The notes under the pieces are model-generated. The model ran no database searches, had not been told where the DNA came from, and saw only the letters and a list, made by a program, of their open reading frames with translations. The position numbers and the translations under genes are program-made. Of a stretch of DNA of 42,571 bases, positions 1 to 7,321 are shown piece by piece. Every line of letters begins with the position of its first letter. The stretch's first letter is position 1. This DNA is from Roseivirga sp. UBA6061 (lineage in GTDB: Bacteria > Bacteroidota > Bacteroidia > Cytophagales > Cyclobacteriaceae), in the NCBI GenBank assembly GCA_002427745.1, contig DIYF01000080.1, positions 1 through 42,571 of the forward strand. The letters run 5' to 3'.

Positions 1-47
1 TATAAAATAATCGGACACTATTCTTTTAAGAATTGATATAGAAACAG

Positions 48-845
48 ATGAGTGAGAATTTGAACCAAGTGCCCACTATGGCCCAGATGGCCGCGAAAGG
101 AGAAACTCCTGAAGTACTCTTTTGGGTGGGATGTGCGGGGTCATATGACGACCGTTACAAGAAAGTAACCAAGGCTTTTGTGCGCATACTGAACAAAGTG
201 GGAATTTCTTTTGCCGTACTGGGACCTGAAGAAACCTGCACGGGAGATCCTGCCAGACGTGCAGGCAATGAATTTCTGTTTCAAATGCAGGCCATGGCCA
301 ATATTCAGGTAATGGATGCCTACTCAGTCAAGAAGATTGTAACAGCCTGTCCCCACTGTTTTAATACACTTAAAAACGAATACCCGGAACTGGGTGGTAA
401 TTACGAGGTGATTCACCATGCTACTTTTTTGCAGCAGCTCATCAATGAGGGCAAAGTAGGACTGGCCGGAGGAGGTGAGTTTAAGGGTAAGAAAATCACC
501 TACCATGACTCTTGTTACCTGGGTCGTGCCAATAACATCTATGAAGCCCCGCGAGAAGTATTACAGGCCCTGGATGCAGAATTGGTGGAGATGAAACGTT
601 GCCGTACCAGAGGTCTCTGCTGTGGAGCCGGTGGTGCTCAGATGTTCAAGGATGCCGAAGCCGGTAACAAAGAGATCAATATTGAGCGTACCGAAGAAGC
701 CTTGTCTACAGGAGCTAACATTGTGGCCTCTGCCTGCCCTTTCTGTATGACCATGATGCGAGATGGCGTGAAGTCCAAGGAAAAAGAAGAGTCGGTAGAA
801 GTATTGGATCTGGCAGAGCTTATCGCTAAAAACGAAGGCATATAG
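48..845 (+). CDS. CCG-domain (Fe-S)-binding protein, HdrB/GlcF/LutA-like
   Basis: The 265-residue protein carries two cysteine-rich CCG domains. The first has C29, C64 and a CPHC pair at 101/104. The second has C156, a CCGAGG motif at 191-196 and a CPFC pair at 230/233. This is the cysteine pattern of the catalytic half of heterodisulfide reductase B, glycolate oxidase GlcF and LutA, which bind special iron-sulfur clusters and pass electrons in the cytoplasm. In Bacteroidota such a protein usually follows a 4Fe-4S dicluster partner; that gene would lie left of the window and cannot be seen. The ATG at 48 is the first in frame, 18 residues before the conserved part. A terminator hairpin follows at 882-905. 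Family assignment is firm; the physiological electron donor and acceptor are unknown. Confidence 0.9.
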   Translation: MSENLNQVPTMAQMAAKGETPEVLFWVGCAGSYDDRYKKVTKAFVRILNKVGISFAVLGPEETCTGDPARRAGNEFLFQMQAMANIQVMDAYSVKKIVTACPHCFNTLKNEYPELGGNYEVIHHATFLQQLINEGKVGLAGGGEFKGKKITYHDSCYLGRANNIYEAPREVLQALDAELVEMKRCRTRGLCCGAGGAQMFKDAEAGNKEINIERTEEALSTGANIVASACPFCMTMMRDGVKSKEKEESVEVLDLAELIAKNEGI

Positions 846-874
846 GCACGGACAAAGCAGGTTAGACCATTTGA

Positions 875-1013
875 AAATTAAAGAGCCGGCTCTCCAACCG
901 GCTCTCGTTTAACCAAACTAAATAGGTCAGAAAATCACTGAATTATTTAGCATCTTTCTACAGGATACTTCGGAGCATCACAGTAGTGGAGGACGGACCT
1001 CCAATTTCTTCTA
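875..1013 (-). ncRNA. candidate structured small RNA (about 130-140 nt)
   Basis: Reading the minus strand downstream of the promoter-like element at 1019-1064, the RNA would hold three hairpins in order. The first pairs 987-992 with 998-1003 (TGGAGG/CCTCCA, 5-nt loop). The second pairs 918-924 with 944-950 (CTAAATA/TATTTAG) with an inner 4-bp stem 927-930/938-941. The third is a terminator, 882-889 with 898-905 (AGAGCCGG/CCGGCTCT), followed on this strand by TTTAATTTTC. No convincing reading frame lies inside; the only ATG frame gives six codons. The stem 1 loop region contains GGAGG and CCUCC, so pairing to ribosome-binding sites is conceivable. No known RNA family is recognised. Ends are inferred from the promoter and terminator positions. 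Confidence 0.5.
882..910. terminator. bidirectional hairpin terminator
   Basis: A perfect 8-bp stem (882-889 with 898-905, 8-nt loop) lies 36 bp after the iron-sulfur gene. On the plus strand it is followed only by CGTTT. On the minus strand it is followed by TTTAATTTTC, so it fits the end of the minus-strand small RNA better, while also being able to close the plus-strand gene. Confidence 0.65.
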
Positions 1014-1018
1014 TCGTG

Positions 1019-1064
1019 CAAATAACACTTTCAAGTATCACGTAATTGTCACGAGAATTTCATT
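1019..1064 (-). promoter_or_regulatory. TCACG-repeat regulated promoter, site 1
   Basis: CAAA at 1019-1022 is the minus-strand TTTG of a -7 element (GTTATTTG, a weak match to TAnnTTTG). Exactly 16 nt on, three half-sites begin at 1035 (GTATCACG), 1046 (TTGTCACG) and 1057 (ATTTCATT), each 11 bp apart. The same geometry is found at 4093-4138 and 8035-8080. The third half-site is the most degenerate. It points toward the small-RNA candidate, not toward the plus-strand gene. Confidence 0.55.
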
Positions 1065-1162
1065 AAATGATAAAAAACGGTATTCGGTTCCGTACTGAAC
1101 TAACCCTGAAAACAAGTAAGTGTTGAACATCCCGGTCTTATTCTCAGGTCAGCACAAAACAC

Positions 1163-1498
1163 TCAGCTGTTTTTAAGCACTCTTAAGGTTTCTGATAAAT
1201 CCCAGTATTCTTTCAATCTCTGGTATGAAACAGAATCTTCTGACTCTAAAAGCTTCAAAAGTCCCTCTTCCACGACTTTCCTCATAACTCTTAACACATC
1301 TGATGCCAGAACAGAATTTAGCTCCTGACTCATCATACCCAGCGATTCGAGTTGATTATTCTCCAGGAGCATGTATCCCAGCCCCATCAGACTCTTTTCA
1401 TGTTTTGTGAACTGATTATCACTATCATTTAAGAGGTATAATTCATAAAAAAGCTGAGCGGCATTTGCCCTTAATCTACCATTAGTATGCCCATACAT
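1163..1498 (-). CDS. hypothetical protein, small and helical
   Basis: A 111-residue frame with ATG at 1498 and TGA at 1163. It has no signal peptide, no membrane segment and no motif I recognise. The composition (Leu, Glu, Asn, Ser rich; a stretch of amphipathic character around residues 50-85) suggests an all-helical cytoplasmic protein. It is transcribed away from the XRE-like regulator at 1742, with a 243-bp region between them holding three GGAAYA boxes. That divergent arrangement suggests the regulator may control it, which is inference only. No terminator is evident after it. The 98 bp between its stop and the operator at 1064 hold nothing I can name. Confidence 0.5.
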   Translation of the reverse strand: MYGHTNGRLRANAAQLFYELYLLNDSDNQFTKHEKSLMGLGYMLLENNQLESLGMMSQELNSVLASDVLRVMRKVVEEGLLKLLESEDSVSYQRLKEYWDLSETLRVLKNS

Positions 1499-1574
1499 TT
1501 TGAATGCCTTAACCGAGCCTGACAGATTTCTGAGTCACTCAAATTTTTTATCTTATCTCCGATTTCAACCGATA

Positions 1575-1620
1575 GGAATAAAATTAATGTATTTGGAACA
1601 ATTATCATACATTAGGAACA
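1575..1620. promoter_or_regulatory. three GGAAYA boxes with 20-bp period
   Basis: GGAATA at 1575, GGAACA at 1595 and GGAACA at 1615 are spaced exactly 20 bp start to start, in an AT-rich stretch between the divergent genes 1163-1498 and 1742-2185. Two-helical-turn spacing puts all three on one DNA face, as expected for a cooperatively bound operator. The neighbouring XRE-like regulator is the obvious candidate binder. A TTGACA at 1626-1631 follows, but I find no well-spaced -7 element. Confidence 0.35.
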
Positions 1621-1741
1621 TTTTTTTGACAAATACTCATCTGCCGCAACATCTTATTATATCCAGGCACAAAAGAACCGGTTATTCTTTTAGTGCATCA
1701 CCGCTTTCTATCGGGAATAGCAATCAAAGCCTCATGAAGTA

Positions 1742-2185
1742 ATGGCAACGGATAAGTTTAAGGAAGGAATCACCGAAAGATTCAAGGTGCTGGTTGGCTT
1801 ACTCATAAGAAGTGGTTTAGCTAAAAATAATACTGAGGTAGGCGTACTGATGAATCAACCTCCACAGGCGATTTCCAAGATGCTTATGGGCGAACGCATT
1901 ATTACCCTCGAGCAGATTGCTACTCTTTCAAGAAATACCGGCATAAATTCCAACTGGCTGTTGAAAGGAGAGGGTTCTGTTTTCATCGAAGAAAGTGACA
2001 CAAAAGATGACATTATTACCGTCATTTCCAGGGCTATCATTGACGGACGAGTTCCGACTCTTGAGGGAGAACAGATGATAGCAGAACTTGTGAAACTCCG
2101 GAACCTTCTACAGGAAAAGCAGGAAGAAATCAATGGCCTTCAGGGAAAGGTAATGACCCTTATGGAGTCCCAAAAAAAGGCCTGA
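1742..2185 (+). CDS. XRE-like helix-turn-helix regulator with C-terminal coiled coil
   Basis: The 147-residue protein begins with a lambda-repressor-like DNA-binding domain (about residues 10-75). It includes the recognition-helix region around QAISKMLMG and the NWLLKGEG motif that ends this domain in many Bacteroidota phage-type and XRE regulators. Residues about 110-145 (Leu, Glu, Gln, Lys rich) are predicted to form a coiled coil, probably for dimerisation. There is no peptidase domain, so it is not a full CI/LexA-type repressor. ATG 1742 overlaps the stop of an upstream 80-codon frame (TAATG), which I judge non-coding. It likely binds its own upstream region. A hairpin terminator follows at 2197-2228. 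The regulated genes are unknown; the divergent small gene is a candidate. Confidence 0.8.
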   Translation: MATDKFKEGITERFKVLVGLLIRSGLAKNNTEVGVLMNQPPQAISKMLMGERIITLEQIATLSRNTGINSNWLLKGEGSVFIEESDTKDDIITVISRAIIDGRVPTLEGEQMIAELVKLRNLLQEKQEEINGLQGKVMTLMESQKKA

Positions 2186-2196
2186 ATTGAAAAAAC

Positions 2197-2228
2197 AAAG
2201 AGGCGTGTTCCGAAGATCACACCTCTTT
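2197..2228 (+). terminator. hairpin terminator after the XRE-like gene
   Basis: AAAGAGGCGTG (2197-2207) pairs with CACACCTCTTT (2218-2228) with one C-A mismatch, 11 bp after the stop codon. The loop is 10 nt and the downstream tail is only weakly T-rich. It may also act for the opposite strand because the stem ends in AAAG/CTTT. Confidence 0.6.
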
Positions 2229-2347
2229 CTGCTTCAACCAAAATAGTCAGTTTTTAGTGTTTAGATGAAAGGCTCTTTCAGTGAATAACTCAAGATAAAC
2301 CCTCCTTATCACAGAACCCTCACGAAGACTTAAACTGTTCATCATAA

Positions 2348-2382
2348 CTAAAAAATAAAGGGGCACCTTTTCGGGCACCCCT
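2348..2382 (-). terminator. terminator of the spondin-domain gene
   Basis: On the minus strand AGGGGUGCC (2382-2374) pairs with GGUGCCCCU (2367-2359) through two central G-U wobbles around a short A-rich loop. A TTTATTTTTT tail follows (2357-2348). The tail exists only in the minus direction, so this closes the gene that stops at 2437. The same bases form a poorer hairpin on the plus strand. The remaining intergenic bases between 2229 and 2347 show nothing further. Confidence 0.7.
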
Positions 2383-2436
2383 CTCATTTAATAATCTGCT
2401 TTAAAAGCTACCTAATCAAAGCTCTTAAGAAACCGA

Positions 2437-4068
2437 TTAGTTAGGCTGAATTGTCACCTTAATCAGGTTGTAGCCTCCTCTTGGGTCAGTCAGGTATACT
2501 ACACCCGGAGCAGAAGTAATCACTCCTTTACCGAATTGCACATCTTCAATCTCACCAACTCTTCTCACATTGGTATTGGCATCAGCAGCTCCTGTATTAG
2601 GGCCAGACTGTCTTGGTGCCTGGTTCATACCTTTACCCACAGGTTCGTCAATTTCCGTACCGGCATCATAGAGATAAGCTTCAGGGCTGTAACCTGTTCC
2701 GCTTTTAGGCGTGCCATCTGCGTTAAAAAGCTCAACACCATTGTTGTTAAAGCTGAAGAACCAGTCGTTAGAATTGATGAACATGGTAGCAAAACCAAAT
2801 TTGTATCCTGGTTTTGCCCAGATAGTAAAGGTCATTTCTTCACCCGGGAATACAGGCGCCATCTGGTCAGCAGCTACCGCCATGTAACCATTATCAGTCA
2901 GGAAAGCTACTGCTTCATCAGCACCACCATCCTCAGCCATTTTTTCCAGACCGCTACCGGCAATCATTGGAGAGCCCTGAGTGAACAAAGGATCGTTCTC
3001 GCTGCCAGGGAATACGTAGGCCAGTCCCGGAGCAAAAGGTGTGATAGACGAAGACATTCTCAAAGGTGCTCCGCTTGTACCTTCTTCATTGAACCAATTG
3101 TAAAGAACCATTGGGTTACCTGCCTCAGCAATTTCTTTCAGTCCTACACCGCGGTCAGGTTGTCCTACTGTGAACAAAGGATCGTCCTGAGCGTGAACTA
3201 CCAGCATACCTGGAGTCAGAATCATCTGGCTTACTCTCATTAGAGTCAAAGTGAACTTTTCACCGTCATGTGATAACTGGAATTTCGCGTAATCTGAGAT
3301 ATCGCTGGTTTGCAGTCTTACACGGGTATCATCGTCAGGGTCACCCGCTGTACCACCATTAGGCATAGTGGCAATAGTAGAAGGATCCTCTTCCTCTGTT
3401 CCACCATCCCAAAGCATTACTTGTCCGGTGATATCGCCCGTTACCGGAGTGTTGTTTCCTGTGAAAAGCTCAATCCCGTTACCATCAGGAGCAAAGAACC
3501 AATCGTTGGTCGCAGCAGACATCGTGGCAAAAGAAAGTCTTGAGCCGGGAGTCGCATAGAAATCAACGCTGTAATAAGCACCGTCAGTAGTCAAAGGCCC
3601 TGGATTATCAGCACCGGCAGGTGTATTAAAAACTTTCGAGCTCAGGTAATTGATAACGTTAGTTAATGTGATTTTGAAGCTCACCGCATTATCGTTAGCA
3701 TCATCTGTGATGTTTACGACTACCAGGCCACTTGTAGAAAGTACACCATCAGAAACTTCTACGTTCAGATTGAATGAAGTAGTAGTTTCGAAATCGATAG
3801 CCGACATGTCGTTGATAGACAATTCACCGGAGCTGGCATCAAGTGCGAAAGCATTTCCGGTATTACCACCTGAAATAGTAAAGGCTAAAGTACCTGCTTC
3901 AGGGTCAGAAGCTGTAATGGTTCCCAGTACAGTACCATTACTCATGTTCTCAGTCAGTGAAAAAACCTGTCCGCTGATTACCGGTGGCAGGTTCACATCT
4001 TCATCATCGCAGCTGGCAACGAAAAGTACCAGAAGAGCGAATAAACTTGCTTGAATTAGTTTCCTCAT
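2437..4068 (-). CDS. surface lipoprotein with cadherin-like repeat and two spondin-N-like domains
   Basis: I place the start at ATG 4068 because it gives a 543-residue protein with a clean lipoprotein signal (hydrophobic core, VASC, Cys20). The upstream ATG at 4095 only adds nine residues before it. Acidic residues DDED directly after Cys20 resemble the Bacteroidota export signal for surface-exposed lipoproteins. Residues about 30-125 look like a cadherin-type repeat (LTEN, DPE, DFE, DANDN calcium-ligand motifs). Residues about 130-320 and 345-543 each contain a spondin-N-like unit; the clearest duplicated blocks are ATM...NDWFF...G(I/V)ELF at 180-202 and 426-448, and (A/T)PG...DPLFT at 285-300 and 347-363. 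In animals spondin domains bind matrix glycans and proteins; in bacteria the role is unknown. It has its own promoter of the TCACG-repeat type. Confidence 0.85.
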   Translation of the reverse strand: MRKLIQASLFALLVLFVASCDDEDVNLPPVISGQVFSLTENMSNGTVLGTITASDPEAGTLAFTISGGNTGNAFALDASSGELSINDMSAIDFETTTSFNLNVEVSDGVLSTSGLVVVNITDDANDNAVSFKITLTNVINYLSSKVFNTPAGADNPGPLTTDGAYYSVDFYATPGSRLSFATMSAATNDWFFAPDGNGIELFTGNNTPVTGDITGQVMLWDGGTEEEDPSTIATMPNGGTAGDPDDDTRVRLQTSDISDYAKFQLSHDGEKFTLTLMRVSQMILTPGMLVVHAQDDPLFTVGQPDRGVGLKEIAEAGNPMVLYNWFNEEGTSGAPLRMSSSITPFAPGLAYVFPGSENDPLFTQGSPMIAGSGLEKMAEDGGADEAVAFLTDNGYMAVAADQMAPVFPGEEMTFTIWAKPGYKFGFATMFINSNDWFFSFNNNGVELFNADGTPKSGTGYSPEAYLYDAGTEIDEPVGKGMNQAPRQSGPNTGAADANTNVRRVGEIEDVQFGKGVITSAPGVVYLTDPRGGYNLIKVTIQPN

Positions 4069-4092
4069 TTTGTGATCGTTTTGATAGTTGCA

Positions 4093-4139
4093 CAAAGGTG
4101 AGCAGCAGTTATCACGAAGATTTCACGGAATATTCAACA
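4093..4139 (-). promoter_or_regulatory. TCACG-repeat regulated promoter, site 2 (spondin gene)
   Basis: On the minus strand CACCTTTG (4100-4093) takes the -7 position. Half-sites begin at 4109 (TTATCACG), 4120 (ATTTCACG) and 4131 (TATTCAAC), 11 bp apart. The first lies exactly 16 nt from the first base of CAAA. The expected -33 region overlaps the second half-site, and no TTTG is found there, so transcription probably needs an activator. The motif TTCAACA (4133-4139) is shared with site 3 at the same offset. Confidence 0.65.
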
Positions 4140-4210
4140 GAGGATAAAAGCATGTCAGACAGATAACATTAGAAGTTTTCCCTCTGATATTTTTTGTACG
4201 GGAAAGCATA

Positions 4211-4242
4211 AAAAAACCGCTCCGGTTTACACCGCAGCGGTT
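4211..4242 (-). terminator. terminator of the two-component/DM13/barrel operon
   Basis: On the minus strand AACCGCT (4242-4236) pairs with AGCGGTT (4221-4215), with a nested CGGT/ACCG stem inside, followed by a run of six T (4216-4211). It lies 37 bp after the barrel gene's stop and separates that operon from the spondin gene. Confidence 0.8.
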
Positions 4243-4278
4243 CAGATCAATATAAAATTTTCCTGAGTGGTTTTACTG

Positions 4279-5133
4279 TCAGAGGTTCATGAAAACTCCT
4301 ACTGAATATGAGGGACTTGCCAACACTCTTCGGCCACTCAATGCCGTACCAATAGCAGCAGAAACACCGAATTTGTCATCCCACTGATAGGCTACCTCAG
4401 GAGTAAAAGCGAGGTACTCGATATTGTTGGAGAAAATCCCGTTTGTAGGTGTTTCCAGGTCACTTCCATTATTCAGAGAGTTCACACTCAACAGCTTCGC
4501 ATTCACAATCCACTTTTCTCCCAGCTTATGGCCAATTTCCAGACCCAGTCTGAGCTCATCAGAAAAGTTATTGGTTCTGTTATTATAGGCTAACAAGGCA
4601 GAAATCCAGGCCCGTCCTTTTCTCAATCCACGACTCGCTTCCAGGGTAAGCATCTGGTTGAACTCACCATCACCCGTTTGCAGGATTTGTGTATCTCCGC
4701 CTGCTTCGTTGCCAAGCGGTAAACCCAGGGTAAGCATCGCACTTACTACAATCGGCTTATCGACAATCAGGCCATATTTCAGAGAGAGGTCGGTATCTCC
4801 AAAAGAATTCACCTCATCACCGGGAGCAATCTGACGACCATCTCTCCCCGAAACCTGCTCATTTAAGGTGGCACGGGCAAAAAACGGGATAAACGCTACC
4901 GCTGTCAAACGATCGGTCAGACCGTATTCTCCATAAAAACTCGTATTGAAAACACTGGCCGTTGCGATGTCCAGTATATCTCCGGCCGGTGAATAGTAGC
5001 TATCAGAAATGATGACATACTGACTAAGCTTGAAATAACCTTTGCCTTTCTTTTGTGGCCATCCACCTCCGGCAAAAGCAGCATTTGCACTAAGAGCCAG
5101 TATAATTATGAGATTGACTAATTTCTTCAACAT
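4279..5133 (-). CDS. outer-membrane beta-barrel protein, transporter-like
   Basis: The 284-residue protein has a signal peptide (two Lys, hydrophobic stretch 6-20, cleavage after AFA at about residue 21). It has no further membrane helix. The rest alternates short amphipathic strands rich in Tyr, Gly, Leu and aromatic residues with polar loops, ending in a hydrophobic strand (YSVGVFMNL), the usual signature of an outer-membrane barrel. It resembles barrels annotated as transporter or 'MetA pathway of phenol degradation' type, but I see no residue that fixes a substrate. It starts 6 bp after the DM13 gene's stop, so the two are co-transcribed. As the last gene of the operon it is followed by a strong terminator. 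Barrel fold is likely; function is not known. Confidence 0.75.
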   Translation of the reverse strand: MLKKLVNLIIILALSANAAFAGGGWPQKKGKGYFKLSQYVIISDSYYSPAGDILDIATASVFNTSFYGEYGLTDRLTAVAFIPFFARATLNEQVSGRDGRQIAPGDEVNSFGDTDLSLKYGLIVDKPIVVSAMLTLGLPLGNEAGGDTQILQTGDGEFNQMLTLEASRGLRKGRAWISALLAYNNRTNNFSDELRLGLEIGHKLGEKWIVNAKLLSVNSLNNGSDLETPTNGIFSNNIEYLAFTPEVAYQWDDKFGVSAAIGTALSGRRVLASPSYSVGVFMNL

Positions 5134-5139
5134 GATTTC

Positions 5140-5811
5140 TTAATTATTAAAGGCACCAAACCCAAACGAAACTCCAAAAGGCTTACAGTAAATTACTACA
5201 TGGCTGTAGGTATTCAACTGGGCATCATTCTTACTTACTACATAAGTCTGACTGCCCGAATTGCTCATCAGTCTGCCTAGTTCCACACCACCGGTCACAT
5301 TCGTTCCGGCATTACTCAGGTATACAAACAGGCCAGGTCCGTTGGAAGCTCTGAAATTGCTCTCAAAAGTCAGCTCCAGGTTATCTCCCGTATCTCTCAG
5401 GTTGAAGTCTCCAACCACGGTATAACTTGCCCTTCCCTGCAGCGTACCACTGCGCGTATCAGACATAATAGATGTGGTCATTCCTGAATTTACCTTCACC
5501 GAATCAACTGTCTCGCCTACCCAGGCTCTGATGTAAATATTACCTTCTGTAAGAGCTGTAGCCAAACCTGAGTTATTGATACTGATGATTGTTTCGTCTG
5601 TACTGCTCCAGCTAATAGTCTGCTCGGTTTTCTGTCCAAAATCGTCAAAATGGCTTGCTGCAAACTGAAAGCTATCGCCAATCCGCAAGCTGTCAACAGC
5701 CTCGGAAATTGTCACCTCCTCCGGCACCTGTAACTCCTCCACAATGTCGGTACCGATACAGCTCGATAGTACCGACATGGCAACCAACCCAATGGCTAAT
5801 AATTTTTTCAT
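5140..5811 (-). CDS. DM13-domain lipoprotein with Ig-like N-terminal region
   Basis: The start is ATG 5811, giving a 223-residue lipoprotein (MKKLL, lipobox LSSC, Cys18). The same frame stays open for 85 more codons upstream, but those lie inside the sensor-kinase gene and read as a shadow. Residues about 30-110 look like a bacterial Ig-like (BIG2) domain (SLRIGDSFQF, WSSTDETI, GLATALTEG). Residues about 115-223 form a DM13 domain: GTLQGRASYTV, GDFNLRDTGDNLEL, GPGLFVYLS, and a C-terminal VVIYCKPFGVSFGFG with the family's conserved Cys. DM13 domains are proposed to have redox or electron-transfer roles because they occur next to DOMON and cytochrome domains in eukaryotes; the Cys fits this. 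It sits 19 bp after the kinase gene and 6 bp before the barrel gene. Confidence 0.85.
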   Translation of the reverse strand: MKKLLAIGLVAMSVLSSCIGTDIVEELQVPEEVTISEAVDSLRIGDSFQFAASHFDDFGQKTEQTISWSSTDETIISINNSGLATALTEGNIYIRAWVGETVDSVKVNSGMTTSIMSDTRSGTLQGRASYTVVGDFNLRDTGDNLELTFESNFRASNGPGLFVYLSNAGTNVTGGVELGRLMSNSGSQTYVVSKNDAQLNTYSHVVIYCKPFGVSFGFGAFNN

Positions 5812-5830
5812 GGTTTCTTTTCGTGTTGTT

Positions 5831-7321
5831 TTATTGATAGTAGGGTAATTGAAAGGCAAATGAAGTGCCTTGATTAAGTTTACTGGTAAGGCTGATCGTA
5901 GCATCGTGGATTTCCAGGATTTTACGAACGATGGCCAAACCAAGACCTGTATTATTTTTATCCAGAGACAATCTCTTATCGCCAATATGGTAGCGATCAA
6001 AGACAAAAGGAATTTGCTCCTCAGGAATTCCCACACCGGTATCTGCCACCTCAATCTGCACATCATTCTCCAGCTCGTTGGTCTTGATCGTAATGGTACC
6101 TCCCTCAGGGGTAAACTTCAGGGCATTATCGATCAGGTTTTGCAAAACCCTTTCAATCAAAGCCACATCTGCATTTACCAGTTTGATATTGTTGGAGATA
6201 ACTGACTGGATCAATACCCCTTTTCGTCTCGCCAGTATGAGGTACTTCTGGGCCACATCCTGAATCAGCTCATTAATAAAGAAAGGCTCTTTTTTAGGGG
6301 TGATCTGCTTCGATTCCAGTTTGGATAACTCAAACAGTTCTCCCACCATTTTCTTAAGCTTCTCAGTACTCTCCAGAATAATGGTGAGGTACTTATCGCG
6401 CTCTTCCAGTGAAAGCTTGTCCTTTTTGATCATCAGCGTCTCGATGTAGCCGTGAATCACAGCCAGAGGCGTTCTCAAATCATGAGACACATTTCCCACC
6501 AGCTCTCTTCGCAGATTTTCCATCGACTTAAGGTTTTCGATATTCCCTTCGATAGTATCAGCCATTTCATTAAAGGCTACGGCCACATTGTTGAATTCAC
6601 GACCCGACTTGACGGGAATGCGGGCACTGAAATCTCCGGCCTGAAAGTCCTTTACTCCCTCAATTACCGTTCTCAGGTTTCTGGTGATAAACCAGATAGC
6701 CACAAGCCCTACAATCAAGGCCCCAAACAGAGTAATCAGCATAGTTCGCCCACCCAGCATGGTCACATAGTCGATAAAGAGTGAGGAGGCGACTGACTGG
6801 TACTCTTCACCTGCCAGTACGACATAGACATAGCCGAGGATTTTTCCGTCCTCTTCGATAGGGGCAGCACTGAAAATCTGCTCTGCACCCGGGTTTCTGG
6901 GGTCATCCCCCAGCACACATTCTTTTCCCTTAGTAGCGATAAACTCTGCTATCGGGGCAATGCTCACCTCGGTAAGCTTCACCTTCTTATAGGGCGCCAC
7001 ATGTGCCAGAATCTTTCCGTTAGGGTCGAGCAAATACACCTCAATACTGGGGTTTACCGCCATCATATGGTGCATGATATCATCGGCCGCATTATCGGCT
7101 ATTTCGCCATTGATAATGGGCTTTACTTCCTGGATAATACTCTGGGCTATCGGAGCATTCAGGCGCTGATTTCTTTCCTGAAAGAAAGTCTCCGCAGCGG
7201 AAATACTCAGAAACATATGAGCAGTACCTATGATTACCAGCAGAATAAGAAAGGTGGCAGAAAGCTTCCAGAAAAGACTGACGCCTCCTTTTGTATTACT
7301 GTTTGACATTTTCTTCATCAT
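5831..7321 (-). CDS. sensor histidine kinase
   Basis: A 496-residue two-component kinase. Transmembrane segments are at about 17-40 and 193-212, enclosing a periplasmic sensor of about 150 residues with Cache/PAS-like features (LLDPNGKIL near 97-105, GKILGYVYVVL near 159-169) and one Cys (135). A HAMP linker follows (about 212-266). The dimerisation domain has VSHDLRTP with phospho-acceptor His280. The ATPase domain has the N box around Asn399 (LIDNALKFTPEGG), DTGVGIP at 427-433 and the GLGL box at 459-462. ATG 7321 overlaps the response-regulator gene by 26 bp. ATGs at codons 2 and 5 are also possible and reduce the overlap. The partner is the regulator immediately upstream. The signal sensed is unknown. 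Confidence 0.93.
   Translation of the reverse strand: MMKKMSNSNTKGGVSLFWKLSATFLILLVIIGTAHMFLSISAAETFFQERNQRLNAPIAQSIIQEVKPIINGEIADNAADDIMHHMMAVNPSIEVYLLDPNGKILAHVAPYKKVKLTEVSIAPIAEFIATKGKECVLGDDPRNPGAEQIFSAAPIEEDGKILGYVYVVLAGEEYQSVASSLFIDYVTMLGGRTMLITLFGALIVGLVAIWFITRNLRTVIEGVKDFQAGDFSARIPVKSGREFNNVAVAFNEMADTIEGNIENLKSMENLRRELVGNVSHDLRTPLAVIHGYIETLMIKKDKLSLEERDKYLTIILESTEKLKKMVGELFELSKLESKQITPKKEPFFINELIQDVAQKYLILARRKGVLIQSVISNNIKLVNADVALIERVLQNLIDNALKFTPEGGTITIKTNELENDVQIEVADTGVGIPEEQIPFVFDRYHIGDKRLSLDKNNTGLGLAIVRKILEIHDATISLTSKLNQGTSFAFQLPYYQ

Noticed and set aside
1038..1130. 30-codon minus-strand frame and a second open stretch beside it near the small-RNA promoter
   Set aside because: The first frame ends inside the operator repeats, upstream of the predicted transcript start; the second has no start codon except a late ATG leaving six codons.
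1500..1742. 80-codon plus-strand frame ending TAATG at the XRE-like start
   Set aside because: It spans the divergent intergenic region with the phased GGAAYA boxes, has no recognisable domain, and its composition is unlike neighbouring genes. The stop-start overlap is probably chance.
2536..3243. 235-codon plus-strand frame inside the spondin gene
   Set aside because: Antisense shadow of a well-supported gene; its sequence is Ser/His/Arg rich without any motif.
4069..4095. Nine-residue N-terminal extension of the spondin lipoprotein
   Set aside because: The added residues precede a complete lipoprotein signal and overlap the -7 element.
5812..6066. 85-codon N-terminal extension of the DM13 lipoprotein
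   Set aside because: It overlaps the kinase gene out of frame, and a standard lipoprotein signal starts at 5811.
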